From Seison nebaliae (taxonomy: Eukaryota > Rotifera > Pararotatoria > Seisonacea > Seisonidae): DNA of 64,000 nt. The notes below the pieces were generated by a model that did not search any database, had not been told where the DNA came from, and worked only from the letters and a program-made list of their open reading frames with translations. Both the position numbers and the translations under genes were made by a program. The DNA is taken from the NCBI GenBank assembly GCA_023231475.1, contig JALJEE010002631.1, forward strand, positions 1 through 64,000. The letters are read 5' to 3'. Each line of letters starts with the position of its first letter. Position 1 is the first letter of the stretch. Below are positions 1 to 11,056 of the stretch, one piece after another.

Positions 1-141
1 CAGGATGTACAATTTAAAATTTATGATTATTACGATCCTACAAGAACAGCTACCGGCAAATTTTATTACGGTAAAGGAACCAAACGATTCTGTGATATTT
101 GTTTGAAGGGTAAAAAAGATTGTATTGTTGGTTGTGAATAA
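1..141 (+). CDS. C-terminal end of a TEP / alpha-2-macroglobulin family protein (partial)
   Basis: An open frame runs from the first base to a TAA at 139-141 and gives about 46 residues. It contains the segment VQFKIYDYYDP, which matches the last beta-strand of the alpha-2-macroglobulin receptor-binding domain (typically V.VYDYY.P). A short Cys-rich tail follows (CDIC, DC, GC), as in the C-terminal cysteine signature of protostome thioester proteins. Members of the family are secreted protease traps or opsonins that bind targets through a thioester; that part would lie upstream of the window. The bases before this exon are not available, so the exon boundary is unknown. The family call rests on one motif and the Cys pattern. 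Confidence 0.6.
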   Translation, partial: QDVQFKIYDYYDPTRTATGKFYYGKGTKRFCDICLKGKKDCIVGCE

Positions 142-788
142 CGTTGACATAAACGTCATATGATATTAACATTACATTCACATATATGACATTATTACAA
201 TTCACCATAATAACACTGAAAATTACAAACAATACAATAATTGCCTAATTTCATTTTGGATTATGTTAATAAATCGCTTACGCCCCAATCTGAAGATATT
301 TGAAATTATTAATCAATAATTGAATCTAATTGCAAGAAAAAAATTTCAAATTCAATTTACTACGTAAGATAAGAAGTTTGAAATTATCGAACAAGTACTA
401 ATGTAAGAGAAATAATTAACATGTATAACAACTTTTATATAAATATATGAGAAAACACGAGATAAACATTTTCAGAACATTATGGTAATCATCAAACATT
501 TCTTTATTATAGAAACTCTTTGGGAAAATGTGATAATTATTTGAACGGGTAATAATTTGAGATGAAGAAAAAAATATCATAATAATTGAAAGATAGCAAA
601 AGAAACTTGGAAATAATGATATAATCGACTATTCATCAAAATTTTATAAATAAAAAATAATAGAAATAGCAACAGTTTTATAAACCGTTAAATCATAAAT
701 ATTATTGAAATTACTATTATTGGCAGATTGATATATTGATTTAAAGTTGATTAATTGAGTAACATGTTCATAGAAACATACCAGTTTA

Positions 789-1205
789 GATTTTGGTTCG
801 AATAAACAGATGTGAATACAATGTTATTCAACCCCTTATATAGTATTACCATGAAATATGGAGATTGCCTCCATATTTTCCCCAACATTAAACGGGATAA
901 ATTTTGGTTCGAATAAACAGATGTGAATACAATGTTATTTAACCCCTTATATAGTATTACCATGAAATATGGAGATTGCCTCCATATTTTCCCAAACAAT
1001 AAACCTGGTAGATTTTGGTTCGAATAAACAGATGTGAATACAATGTTATATAACCCCTTATATAGTATTACCATGAAATATGGAGATTGCCTCCATATTT
1101 TCCCCAACAATAAACCGGGTAGATTTTGTTTCGAATATGTCTTTGAGACTCCCAAATTCTTATTGCCTTTATATTATTGAACATGAAATATGGAGATTGC
1201 CTTTC
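789..1205. repeat. 111-bp minisatellite, three copies plus degenerate fourth
   Basis: Units start at 789, 900, 1011 and 1122 (exact 111-bp steps) with the shared start ATTTTGGTTCGAATAAACAG. Each contains CATGAAATATGGAGATTGCC. The fourth unit diverges after about 30 bp but keeps a copy of the ATGAAATATGGAGATTGCC block near 1182. Because 111 is divisible by three, one minus-strand frame stays open through the array (751-1155), giving a 37-residue repeated peptide. This follows from the unit length and is weak evidence for a gene. Confidence 0.9.
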
Positions 1206-1796
1206 TCCTTGTTTTCCAGCAATTCTCCATTAGAAGCTTTATCCAATTAGGTATCCCCTTATTAAGTCCAAACCCAACCATTTTGGAATGAAGATGAGGA
1301 GACTAAATGAGAATTTCCTTTCCTTGTTTCCATGACGGAACAGTCTCCGGTGTTCCTCCTTGACAAATTGAAAGCAAATGACAAATTTGCCCTTTTTTCA
1401 TTTCTTCAGGGAGGAACTGTGAAACCTATACTGAAAACTGCATACTAAAACTCATTTAAACTTTAAACTAAAATGAATTCTCAAAATTTAACTTGTATAC
1501 CGTACGTTCAACGCACGTTGTAAAACAATGAACATGGATGCAAAAGCATAATTATTTTTGTACGATTTCATTTGCATTATCGCTAATATCAAACTTAAAC
1601 TCAAAATTTTAGCTCAACGATTGTTCTTTTATTTCGTCAAACTATATTTAATAATGTCCATTTTAAAACTATTTTTATTTTGAGCCGAATATATTCGAAA
1701 AAATTGAAGTAGAAAATCGATTCAAACCTTACTTTCAAGATTTTATAAAATTGGAAATTTGTAAAATATTCAAAATATTGCCTTGAGACACTTATT

Positions 1797-3486
1797 GTTA
1801 ACCTGTAGAACTTTTAATGAGCTATCTAATGATATATATTTATATAGGTATTGACTCTAAAAAATTCCTTTTAATACAAGGTTTAAAAGTTTCTTCCTAA
1901 TTTGCTCCACTTTCCTAAATTGCCCCACACGACGGAACTAGTTTTTATCCAAAGTTCAATAAAAGCTGTTCAATAAAAAAAACAATAAATGCACTGTGCG
2001 GAGAAGCAGAATCTTTAATTTTTCGATTGAAAGTCATGTTCTGAAGAATCTTTCTCCCTACATGACACGGAGTGAGCAGAATGTTTCAAATATGGATTCT
2101 CTTTATTTCAATTTATTGAAAATTGCCCGAAATAGGACTTAACCTAAATAAGAAAAGAAAGATTCCTTATTAAGAGTTAGAATATTGTTGGAATTTATAC
2201 TTTAACTGTCTACTTATTATCAAAACACAGGGTGAATACCGCTCCTCGACCCGACTCAACCTCTCTCAACAATGGTGTTCTTTCTGCTGTCACCCGAAAT
2301 ACTCCTTTTCGACTGATTTGACAATGTCTGATCATGTCACATCTTTCTGACATAATTCCTCTCCCGCTACAAAAGGATATTCATCTTCGGACGTCTCCAC
2401 CACTATCCGGAATATCACTTTCCTCTCTCTCAATACACATGCACATCCGCTGCTCTTCCAATTTCGATATTGCTTCTCGTCCTCCGTTTTATTTACGCGA
2501 TGAAATCGAGATTGGAAGGAAACTTATTATAGATAAGTTGTACAGTGGGTTATGCTATTTTCTTTTTATTTTGCCCCGAGGGGATTTGAATTTATAAATA
2601 AAAAAAAAATCACTATTTGCATTTTATTTAAAATTTATTCTTTATCATGAGAATACATGAATTACTAAAAATAATATAACCTAAAATTAAAATATTTAAC
2701 TGACAATAATGTGAGTTAATAGATAGTATTCAATAAACATAGATTTTTGGGGAACTTTATTTTCAAAAGAAGCGAGAAATGAATAGAGAAAGTAGTTTAA
2801 AATTTGTAAGATTCCAATCGGCCATATTAGGATAACAGTAATATTCTTTGATAATAATAGATAAGTTAGTATTGATAATATTTTCCCGTCTATTTTGTAG
2901 TTATAAACATTATTTGCACAACCGGTAGTTTTCTTTTCCTTCTCAAATATTGTTGATGACCATCAGGAGATTAATCTCCTGATGTCAAAATACAATAAAA
3001 AACTTTTTTTTAAGTCGAACTTCTTTTTTTGTCCGACAGTTCGACATAAACTGTGGACTATATTGTGCGCTAGATAAACTTTAAAATAAACTACATTATG
3101 TTCTAACAAAATTTGTTCTATTTATATTCCTCATTATGACACGAATTATTCCACTTAAAATCCGACACGTCATCATCGCAACATTTTACCAGTAATTATA
3201 TAATATAATATATTAAATAAATTGAAATTAAATCTTCTTTTTGAGATAAAATGTGGCACATACATACTACAACTTTTAAGTTTAAAATTAAGCTTCAGTT
3301 AAGAAAAAAAACCTTTTTAATAGTAAATACAAAATTTATTATCAATACCGTCATGTGGGGCAATCTAGGAAAGTGGAGCAAATTAGGAAGAAACTTTTAA
3401 AACTTGTATTAAAAGGGATTTTTTAGAGTCAATACCTATATAAATATATATCATTAGATAGCTCATTAAAAGTTCTACAGGTTAAC
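1797..3486. mobile_element. 1.69-kb element bounded by 139-bp inverted repeats (candidate non-autonomous DNA transposon)
   Basis: The left arm 1797-1935 and right arm 3348-3486 are reverse complements of each other with very few mismatches. The outer ends read GTTAAC on both sides and the inner ends CGACGG / CCGTCA. Similarity stops abruptly at both ends. The direct flanks share only ATT, so a target duplication is not convincing. The interior of about 1.4 kb has a GC-richer patch near 2230-2530 but no transposase-like frame. The long TIRs suggest a foldback or TIR-type DNA element; the superfamily cannot be named. Confidence 0.6.
2961..2984. repeat. Perfect 24-bp palindrome
   Basis: CATCAGGAGATT is followed directly by its reverse complement AATCTCCTGATG, with no spacer. 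It lies inside the inverted-repeat element. The TGAC and TCA flanks would extend pairing with a one-base bulge. No function can be assigned. Confidence 0.9.
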
Positions 3487-5294
3487 ATTTCTTCTTGACA
3501 TTTTTAGTAAAACAAAAAATTTTATTTCATGTTTGATATTATGAATTTTTGAAAATTTATGCCCAATCTAATTTTGGCTTTTGTTTGATAGTTAACGTTG
3601 TTGTTAACAATAAAATTTCCCTTCATATATTTTTATATTTATTATCGTTCTTGTTCAAAATAGGATATAATATAGAGTTATATTGTACAGGAACGATACC
3701 ATCATATATCGTTCCACCTTAACGAATGAGATAATTTAGGCGAATAGATAATACAAGATAAATCGTTATTAGATGCCGACCTAATGAGACTTAAGTTTAT
3801 GAGAGTTATGAATACTATTTATGTAGTTAAGAATCATAATCTATTAATAAATATAACTATCTAATACTCATTGAGATCAGAAGGAAGTTGTAAAATCGGT
3901 TAGGTAAACGTTTAATTCTAGGAAGTTAGATTATAAAATATTTGTTATTGAAATATAAGATGGCTGGAACTTCTTTTGGAAATTGAAGGAAAGAGATATG
4001 GCTTCCATAAAGGAAATAAAAATTCATATAAATAATGACCCAAGGAATAAAATCGACGCAATATCTTTGCTTTCAATCAAATTATCAAGGTCTACATATC
4101 GGTTCACTTTTAGTTACTATTCTTCCTTATTAACATCATAACATCTGCTGATATAGGAAGAAGGACAACTTCCTGTTCGTGATAAAGATTTTCATTAGAG
4201 AATTTTCATTGAGAAAGTGTCTAATTAAATTCGACCATTATCAATGAAAACACAATCAATTTGATGTGAATTTACAGGTAATTGTCGATTGGTTTGCTTG
4301 AATCTTAATTTGTTATTAAAGTATCAATCATCAAATATCGAATTGAAAGAAAAAATAATGAACATGAAATAAATATTAATGATCAATTCGAAAATACATT
4401 TCATTTATCTATTATATAACTTGTATTTTATGGAAAATCGTCGAAAGAACCTTCTTGTTTCGTTTTGAATCAAACAGAAAACTTGACGAACAATAGAGAA
4501 GGTATTCGTGGATATAATCATATCGAATACATGTAGATATTTGGGAAATATGTTTAAAATAATAGATAATGAATATTTCCATATCTCATCCTCTTTAGAG
4601 ACTTTAGGTAGATACTGTCTTACATATCAATACAATATCTTAGTCCTTTTACTGACGTTAGTAAGATGAATGGGAGGTCTATTGTATTCATTCGTGTGTT
4701 ATTCTGTCGACGTATATCATTTACTTGAAAGACACGAGATAAATAAAAAGAAAGTCCTTCAAGTAATCAATATATAAATAATTTCCGATTAAAATAGAAG
4801 CAAAATCTTCCAAACTTTTCATTGATAATTCTAATTACATATAAGAAGTTAATTTAACTTTAATTTTTATACCAGAAGCAAATGATAATTATCCTGTTCC
4901 CACAAATCCCAAATTATAGAATTAGATAAATTTTCCCTTTTTTCTTCTTTGCATCATTTTCTCACATATAAGGTAATAGGAAAATTTTCGTTTTACTTAT
5001 CTTTTTAGAAGTTTGACCTTTTCTGACATATTAAGTCAAAAAATAGTTGATTTCATCTGACTTAATTGGATGATTGCATCACTATCGAAACGACAATAAT
5101 TCAATAATTTTTCTCTTAATAGTCTGGGTCGTATCAATGCGCTGATGATAAACATTTCATAACTGTACATGAAATTTTATCGCGAATCAAATTGAAGAAA
5201 AGAAAATTAAATTTTTCCCTAACCACTTTTCTTTTCATAACGATAGAAATATATTTCTCACAATTTTATTTTTGTCGAAACGATTTGAACAAAA

Positions 5295-7430
5295 ATGGCG
5301 AAACAACATTTTGTTCTAGAAACGGATGGAAAGAAGAAATTATCGGAATATCAGAAAGAAAAAGCAAAATATTTTTTTGAAGAAAATTTAGGTTGAATGT
5401 TAAATTAATTCTCCTAAATTACTGATCATTTTCCATTTTTAAGATATTGACGAGAAGGGTTACATCAAATGGAATGATATCGAATTCTATATTATGGTTA
5501 GATCAAAAGAAGAGAATTGTAAATTTATAATAAATTCATTTTGGAATATGTCGTTCGAATGCATAATAAATTCTTTCCATATTCTCTTTTAAAGTTCCAT
5601 ATTACACCTTTGAGTGATGGTGAAGTGAAATTAGAGAAAGCAAGTGCGGCAACAAAAGACCTTTGGACAAAACTACTATCGTTCGACAAATCAAAGAAAT
5701 CGGAAAAAATTTCTTTATCAAAATTTTATGTTTTTACTTGTTTTATCCTTGCAAGTTCGGACTGATGTTTTTCTTTAACTTTTTATACAAAGACTATTTG
5801 GTATTCGATTGTTCAACATATCAAACAATACGATGCTTTACCTTCATTCTTGGAGAAATATATTCGACAAATTTTTCCGTTATTCACAGACGGTTCCCTT
5901 CCATCATTTCCTTTATTCAATTTTCCTTTAGAAAAGGAGACAATTCCTTTCGATATTTTCCGAACTCTATATCAGAACATGGAATTGAATCCTTCGTATT
6001 TTCGTATTGCGATGGCGAAATTAACAGAAGTTAAACATTTTTATTATTTCTTTTTCTAAATATTTAATGTCTAGAACGAAGAGAAACCATTGAGTGTTGA
6101 CAGAATCATTTTATTAACGAAAGAATTGATCGAACATGAAGACCCGACGTCAGATAAACATTTCTTCCTTCCCGGATTCTATCGAGTTATTATGAAGAAG
6201 AATTTAGATCAACCGAAAGATCAGAAAAAAGAAGTTCCTTTAAAAGCAAATCCAAACTCCGATTTTATTTTCCATCCGTTTTTCAATCAACAACCTTCAC
6301 AATTTCCATCTGGTATTGAAGAAGTTGATGAAACTACTACTACTACTGATACAAAATCGGAGAATATAGAACCTGAAAATCGATCAACATCATCAATAGG
6401 GAGAGAGAAATTTAAAGCGACCGCCAATCCGCTCGAAGAAAAACTTAATGATAATCAATTTGTTTCATTCTTCGATTTATTCTCAGGAGATCCATCAAAT
6501 GAAATGGATGATGTGGAAGATGTGCTCATTGAAGAAATGAAGAAGAATCAAAATCGTGCATCACACATACCAAATCCTTCACAAAACATCCCGCCAGCAT
6601 TCATTAATTCCCCATCGTTATTTGATAAACATAAGAGAACTTTCGTGGATTTTGTACGTGCATCGAAAGGAAATATCGTCGCACGATTTATGGAAGAAAT
6701 TCCAATTTCTGATTACGTGAAATTGTTGAAAGATGAGAAAATTGATGGACCGTTACCTCCAAAAGAATCGGTAAATGAGAAGATTTATGGTGAATTAAAA
6801 AAGAAGTTAGATAAGAAGAAATATTCAACTAAATCTCATTCGTCTCATTCGAAACGAATTCCAAGTAAAGTTCTAATTTTCATTGTATATCATTCTGCAA
6901 ATGATTTTCTCTTTAGGAAAAACCGAAAGAAGAAAGTCATACGAAATTTTTAAATTCCAAATCTAGACCTTCAACTAGAAGTTTAGTACTATATTTTTAC
7001 TAAATTTTCCATAAAATCATTTTCAGTTCAAAAAGATCGAAGATCGCCAATTGCAAGAATTTTTGAAGGAAAGACAAATCGAATGGAAAATAATGATAGG
7101 AGAAAGAGTGCTCAACCAACAACGTTTACAAAGCCAAATAGATCGGTAAACTTAAATCGAAACAACAATAATAACAACAGTTTGGATGATATGTCTCCAT
7201 TAAATGAATCGTTTGATGAGAATTCACAAATCTATTATCCGATAAATAAAGAACCAATAACTAGAAAACGGGAAAAGGTAGTTGGAAGTGATAATCATCT
7301 ATTTATATCGGAAGACGATGGTTTGAAAAGTAATGGGAACGAAGGACATCGAAAAATGACTGAAATGTTCGAAAATTATAATGAACTTCCAAAAGATGTT
7401 CAACAATTCCTCTATTCCAGTTACAAATAA
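5295..7430 (+). CDS. Calexcitin-like EF-hand protein with long low-complexity C-terminal tail
   Basis: Spliced gene starting at ATG 5295 (MAKQHFVLETDG). Exon 1 ends at 5391; a 52-nt intron leads to DIDEKGYIKWNDIEF, a recognisable EF-hand loop. Later exons give DLWTKLLSFDKSKKSEKISL and YSIVQHIKQYDALP...MELNPSYFRIAMAKLTE, which follow the spacing of calexcitin / sarcoplasmic calcium-binding proteins, although the loops are degenerate. From about 6075 a long acidic, Ser/Thr-rich exon continues (HFFLPGFYRVIMKKNLDQ region), with further introns near 6868 and 6980. The gene ends at TAA 7428-7430. Calexcitins are cytosolic Ca2+ sensors; a tail of about 400 residues is unusual for them and I do not recognise it. 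Exon junctions between 5498 and 5790 are inferred from frame alone. Confidence 0.6.
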
Positions 7431-7596
7431 CCAAGACGGAAAATAACCATCTTTAAGGAGAACATATTTAAGGGTAAATAAATTAGAAAATATTAAATAA
7501 TAAATTTATTGATACTAAATAATAATATGAAATGGATCTAAACAAATTTTGATGAGAAATACATTTTACCGGATGGAAAGTTTTAATAAATTCAAT

Positions 7597-9185
7597 TTAT
7601 TTCTTAAATGATATCGTTTCATACACATCATTATCTGCGTAAAGATTTCCTGGATTAACGATGACAGATTCGTCTTTATTGAAATGTTTCGTTTTTTGGA
7701 ATCGATCGTTCTCATTAACGATAAATTCGTCGGTTATTGGATAAGTATAATTCTTTGAGTAAAGTGATGGATATCGATTCTTTTTCAATTGAAGTTGTTG
7801 ATAAATGATAAATCCAATTAAAATAATGAGAACAGGAACGATAATCGTTATACAAATAATTACAACGATTGCCAAAATATTCCGATCATTTCTATTATAA
7901 AGCATCGATAATAAATTTGTTTTTGCTGTTTCCTTTTTTTCTTTATTATCTGCTCGAAAGATGGAATAAATTACAAGGAATTTAAAAGAAAATATTAACT
8001 TTTCATATTCCATTTCGATGGATATATTTTGATGGTAGGTAAATATGTTCGTTGTTTTGTTGAAATGATACGAATAGGAATTGGAGTTATTGTTGAAGTT
8101 TCAGTTGAAGTTGTAGTGGTGAGTGGTGAAACGGTGGATGAACTTTTTATTGTGTTATGAAGTTGATTTAGAACGTGATTAATATTTCTATTATCTTCCT
8201 CATTCATGATGGAGAATTCACAAAATTTACCATATTGATGATGTTCACAATGACATTTCCCAGGATCAGTGGAGCAGATTCCTCGACAACGTTTATCATT
8301 CGGTATACACACTTCACAGTACTTCCCTGTAAATGATTTTGGACATCTATGAAAAGTAGAATTATAAGTGCGAAGAGAAAGAAATTGTTCTAACGTGCAA
8401 TGATTAAAGTGTAAACATTGACCACCGTTTTGGCATTTGCATTCAGCTACTTCACACTGTTTACCTTTCCATCCGGATTTACAAACACGCTTTCCCGTTG
8501 CTTCTTCACATTCATAATTGCTCAACAACGATGATCGACAATAATTGGAACATTGTTTACCATAGAAGTAAGTGGAACATCGTCGTTGACCTTTCAACGT
8601 CAAATGGATTTTTGGTAGTTGAACATAATTATAATTATTCAATCGATTATTCGAATTTGCATCGATCCACTTATATTCGTCGATTAATTTCCGATAATTA
8701 CTTTGAAGAAATCGATGATGTGTTCGATATACTTTTATTGAAATTGCAATCGGCGTATTAATCTAAAAAATAATGAAAATTATTAAACTTAAAAGAAAAA
8801 ATTTAACTTTTAATTTTGTTGGGAATTTAATATGGAATGATGATAGTTTCGAAACATTTTCCAACAATGTTCTCTTCTCCCAATAATCACAACTAATTTT
8901 TCTTAACTTGTTCGGGAATAATGCATTGACATTTGTCACACAAAAATCGATTTCAATCCGTTCACATGTTGTTATAGTACGAAAATCCACAAATTGATTC
9001 GTTTCACATTTGGCTGATTCGATCAGTTTGTTGAGATGTTCATTATTCTCTACTTCTAATCTGAAATACCATTTGCATTCCACCTAATCAAATATAAAAA
9101 ATTTAATTAAAAATGTGATAAAGAATCGTCTAACTTGAATTATCCGAATTGCGATGAATAATGAAATTGTGTAAAAGAAAAACAT
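7597..9185 (-). CDS. Notch ligand of the DSL (Delta/Serrate/LAG-2) family
   Basis: Four exons: 9135-9185, 8808-9083, 8000-8762 and 7597-about 7949, all in phase, about 480 residues. Exon 1 is a signal peptide (MFFFYTISLFIAIRIIQ). Exon 2 encodes an MNNL-like N-terminal region. Exon 3 holds the DSL domain (FYGKQCSNYCRSS...GKRVCKSGWKGKQCEV), two to three EGF-like modules (CKCQNGGQCLHF; CRGICSTDPGKCHCEHHQYGKFCEF) and a Thr/Ser-rich stalk. Exon 4 holds a transmembrane helix (ILAIVVIICITIIVPVLIIL) and a short cytoplasmic tail of about 70 residues. It would act at the cell surface to activate Notch on neighbouring cells. The small EGF number resembles short invertebrate DSL ligands rather than canonical Delta. 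About 1.9 kb without genes lies upstream, which could hold regulatory DNA. Confidence 0.85.
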
Positions 9186-11056
9186 TTCTATTCAGAAAAA
9201 TAAATGATGGAAATTGAATCGATAGAAGTGTAAGAAATTCTGTTATTTAAAGTCAATAGAATTATCGTTAAGTTGATAGAACGTCATGGAATGAGTAGAA
9301 TCTTCCGTTTCTCCTACTCATAGATACGAAGGTGAAATGATGGTACGCGTGCCGCTGTAAACTCGCCACTTTTTTCCGCGGATGATATTGATGTGATCAA
9401 TAAAATGATGCGGCAGGACATGAAAGAAAATATTGTGAATAGAACAGGATATGATTCGATTTACATGAAATAACGCCCAAAATGAAGATGAGATTGAAGG
9501 TCTGAAAGAGATATTTCTTCTTTCGCTTATGTCATTTCGGTTCCGTTACTTGAAACAATAAAATCCAAATTGATTTATACTCAATTTGGTTCGATTGAAA
9601 GGGAAAGTGTTTAATGGAAATTGATGATGAATGAAACATCCTCCCATTTGTAGAGGAATGATTTATATTTATTGGAGAAGATTCATTCAATAAATTATTA
9701 GCGGAAATCAATTGTGTAAATCACCAGATAGACAGGATAGACACCGCAACTGTCTAATGAAGAAGATTTTGGTTGAAATAAAAAAAATTTCTCACCTAAT
9801 TGACAGCACTGCCAATAATATGTGGGTACTTCCTTAATCAATTTGGATGTCTGATCGTTAATGCTTGGAAAAGGCGAACTGTAGCTAAGTAGGTGAAGCA
9901 GAAGTTTTAATTCTTTATTCCATAACTCTCCTCCACATCCGAATCAAATGGATTCTCAAAAACGAAAGAAAAAAATGTAGATATGTACAATTTATTATCT
10001 GTAAACTTAAAAGTTTCTTTTATTCATAAATCCAAAAAAAATTTAATCTTCTCAATATTCATTCATGACACGTTCTATGAAAGTCTCGCTTCTCTTCGAT
10101 TTGTTTTGATGTTAACGTCGCTAAGAGAACGTTCGATGAATTTTATAATAATCATCCTCTTAATGAAGGCGAATGGAAGTGTTACCGATGTGTGAGCGCT
10201 CGTGTCCACAAAACTTTCTTTCTTATCAATCACTGTCAATCCTTTAATTAAATGGATCTAATCGAAAACTATATTCTGATATGACTTCCACACTCTTCTT
10301 TCTTAACGAAATGAAAGAAATTCATATCTTCTTAATACTCTTATTTTTCATCATCATCATCATGATCATCATTATCCATCTAATAACGTTGATCACCTAT
10401 TAGTATCAGTAGTTTGCATAGTCCACTTCAACTATCCACTTTCTTTTCCTACTTCACTTAAATGAGTTGAAATGTATAAGAGAACTGTACGATATTGATC
10501 GCGTGCCAATAAATGAGATGAATGATTAGTCATCAAGTGCATCGAAAGTTCGAAATTCGAACAATAATTTCTATCCAAATCAATCGGATGATGATTGAAA
10601 TTCTGTTTCTTTCATGAAAATTCGACAAATTATAAACTTTATTCCGAATTAAATTTATAGTAGATATTTTTTTTGTGAGAATAATTTTCCTTATCAGAAT
10701 ATGTAAATATTTTGGGAAGTGAAAAGAAGAAATTTGGATGTTTGGTTTCGGACGACGATTGAAAGACGTTCTGATCACGTCGACGTGGAAGTGAGATGTA
10801 AATGAGAAATAATAAAGTTAAATCTAAAATCAACGACAATATTTTTCAGGTTTATTTGATGTAAATTGATTTTATTGATAATTGGAAAAGTAAATTGTTG
10901 GAAGGAGAACAAATAATGAGAGAGTGGATGGAATGAAAGTTAGAGAAAAGAAAGAATAATCTTCTCCTTTCTCTTGCGATTATGCGAGGAACATGATTTA
11001 ATATACAAAATAAATTTTAAATTGTAAAACAAAATGAAGTTCTGCAGATATGACTA
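9186..11056. other. Intergenic, upstream of the DSL ligand gene
   Basis: No gene supported. Several short open frames on both strands lack recognisable domains or splice-consistent continuations. Contains a CAT/ATC-rich simple stretch near 10351-10380. As the only sizeable upstream region of a Notch ligand it may be regulatory, but no specific site was recognised. Confidence 0.5.

Larger units (their letters stand above)
142..5294. other. Long gene-poor interval
   Basis: No gene can be supported here. The interval holds a 111-bp tandem repeat at 789-1205 and an inverted-repeat-bounded element at 1797-3486, both listed separately. The rest is AT-rich with many stops in all frames. A somewhat GC-richer patch at about 2230-2530, inside the element, has short open frames on both strands that resemble nothing I know. 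No tRNA-like cloverleaf was recognised. Confidence 0.6.

Noticed and set aside
751-1155. 134-codon frame across the minisatellite as a gene.
   Set aside because: The open frame is explained by the unit length being a multiple of three.
2334-2597. 87-codon plus-strand frame in the inverted-repeat element.
   Set aside because: No domain, no splice partner, low information; probably chance in a GC-richer patch.
9983-10195. 70-codon plus-strand frame upstream of the DSL gene.
   Set aside because: No recognisable features and no supporting exons.
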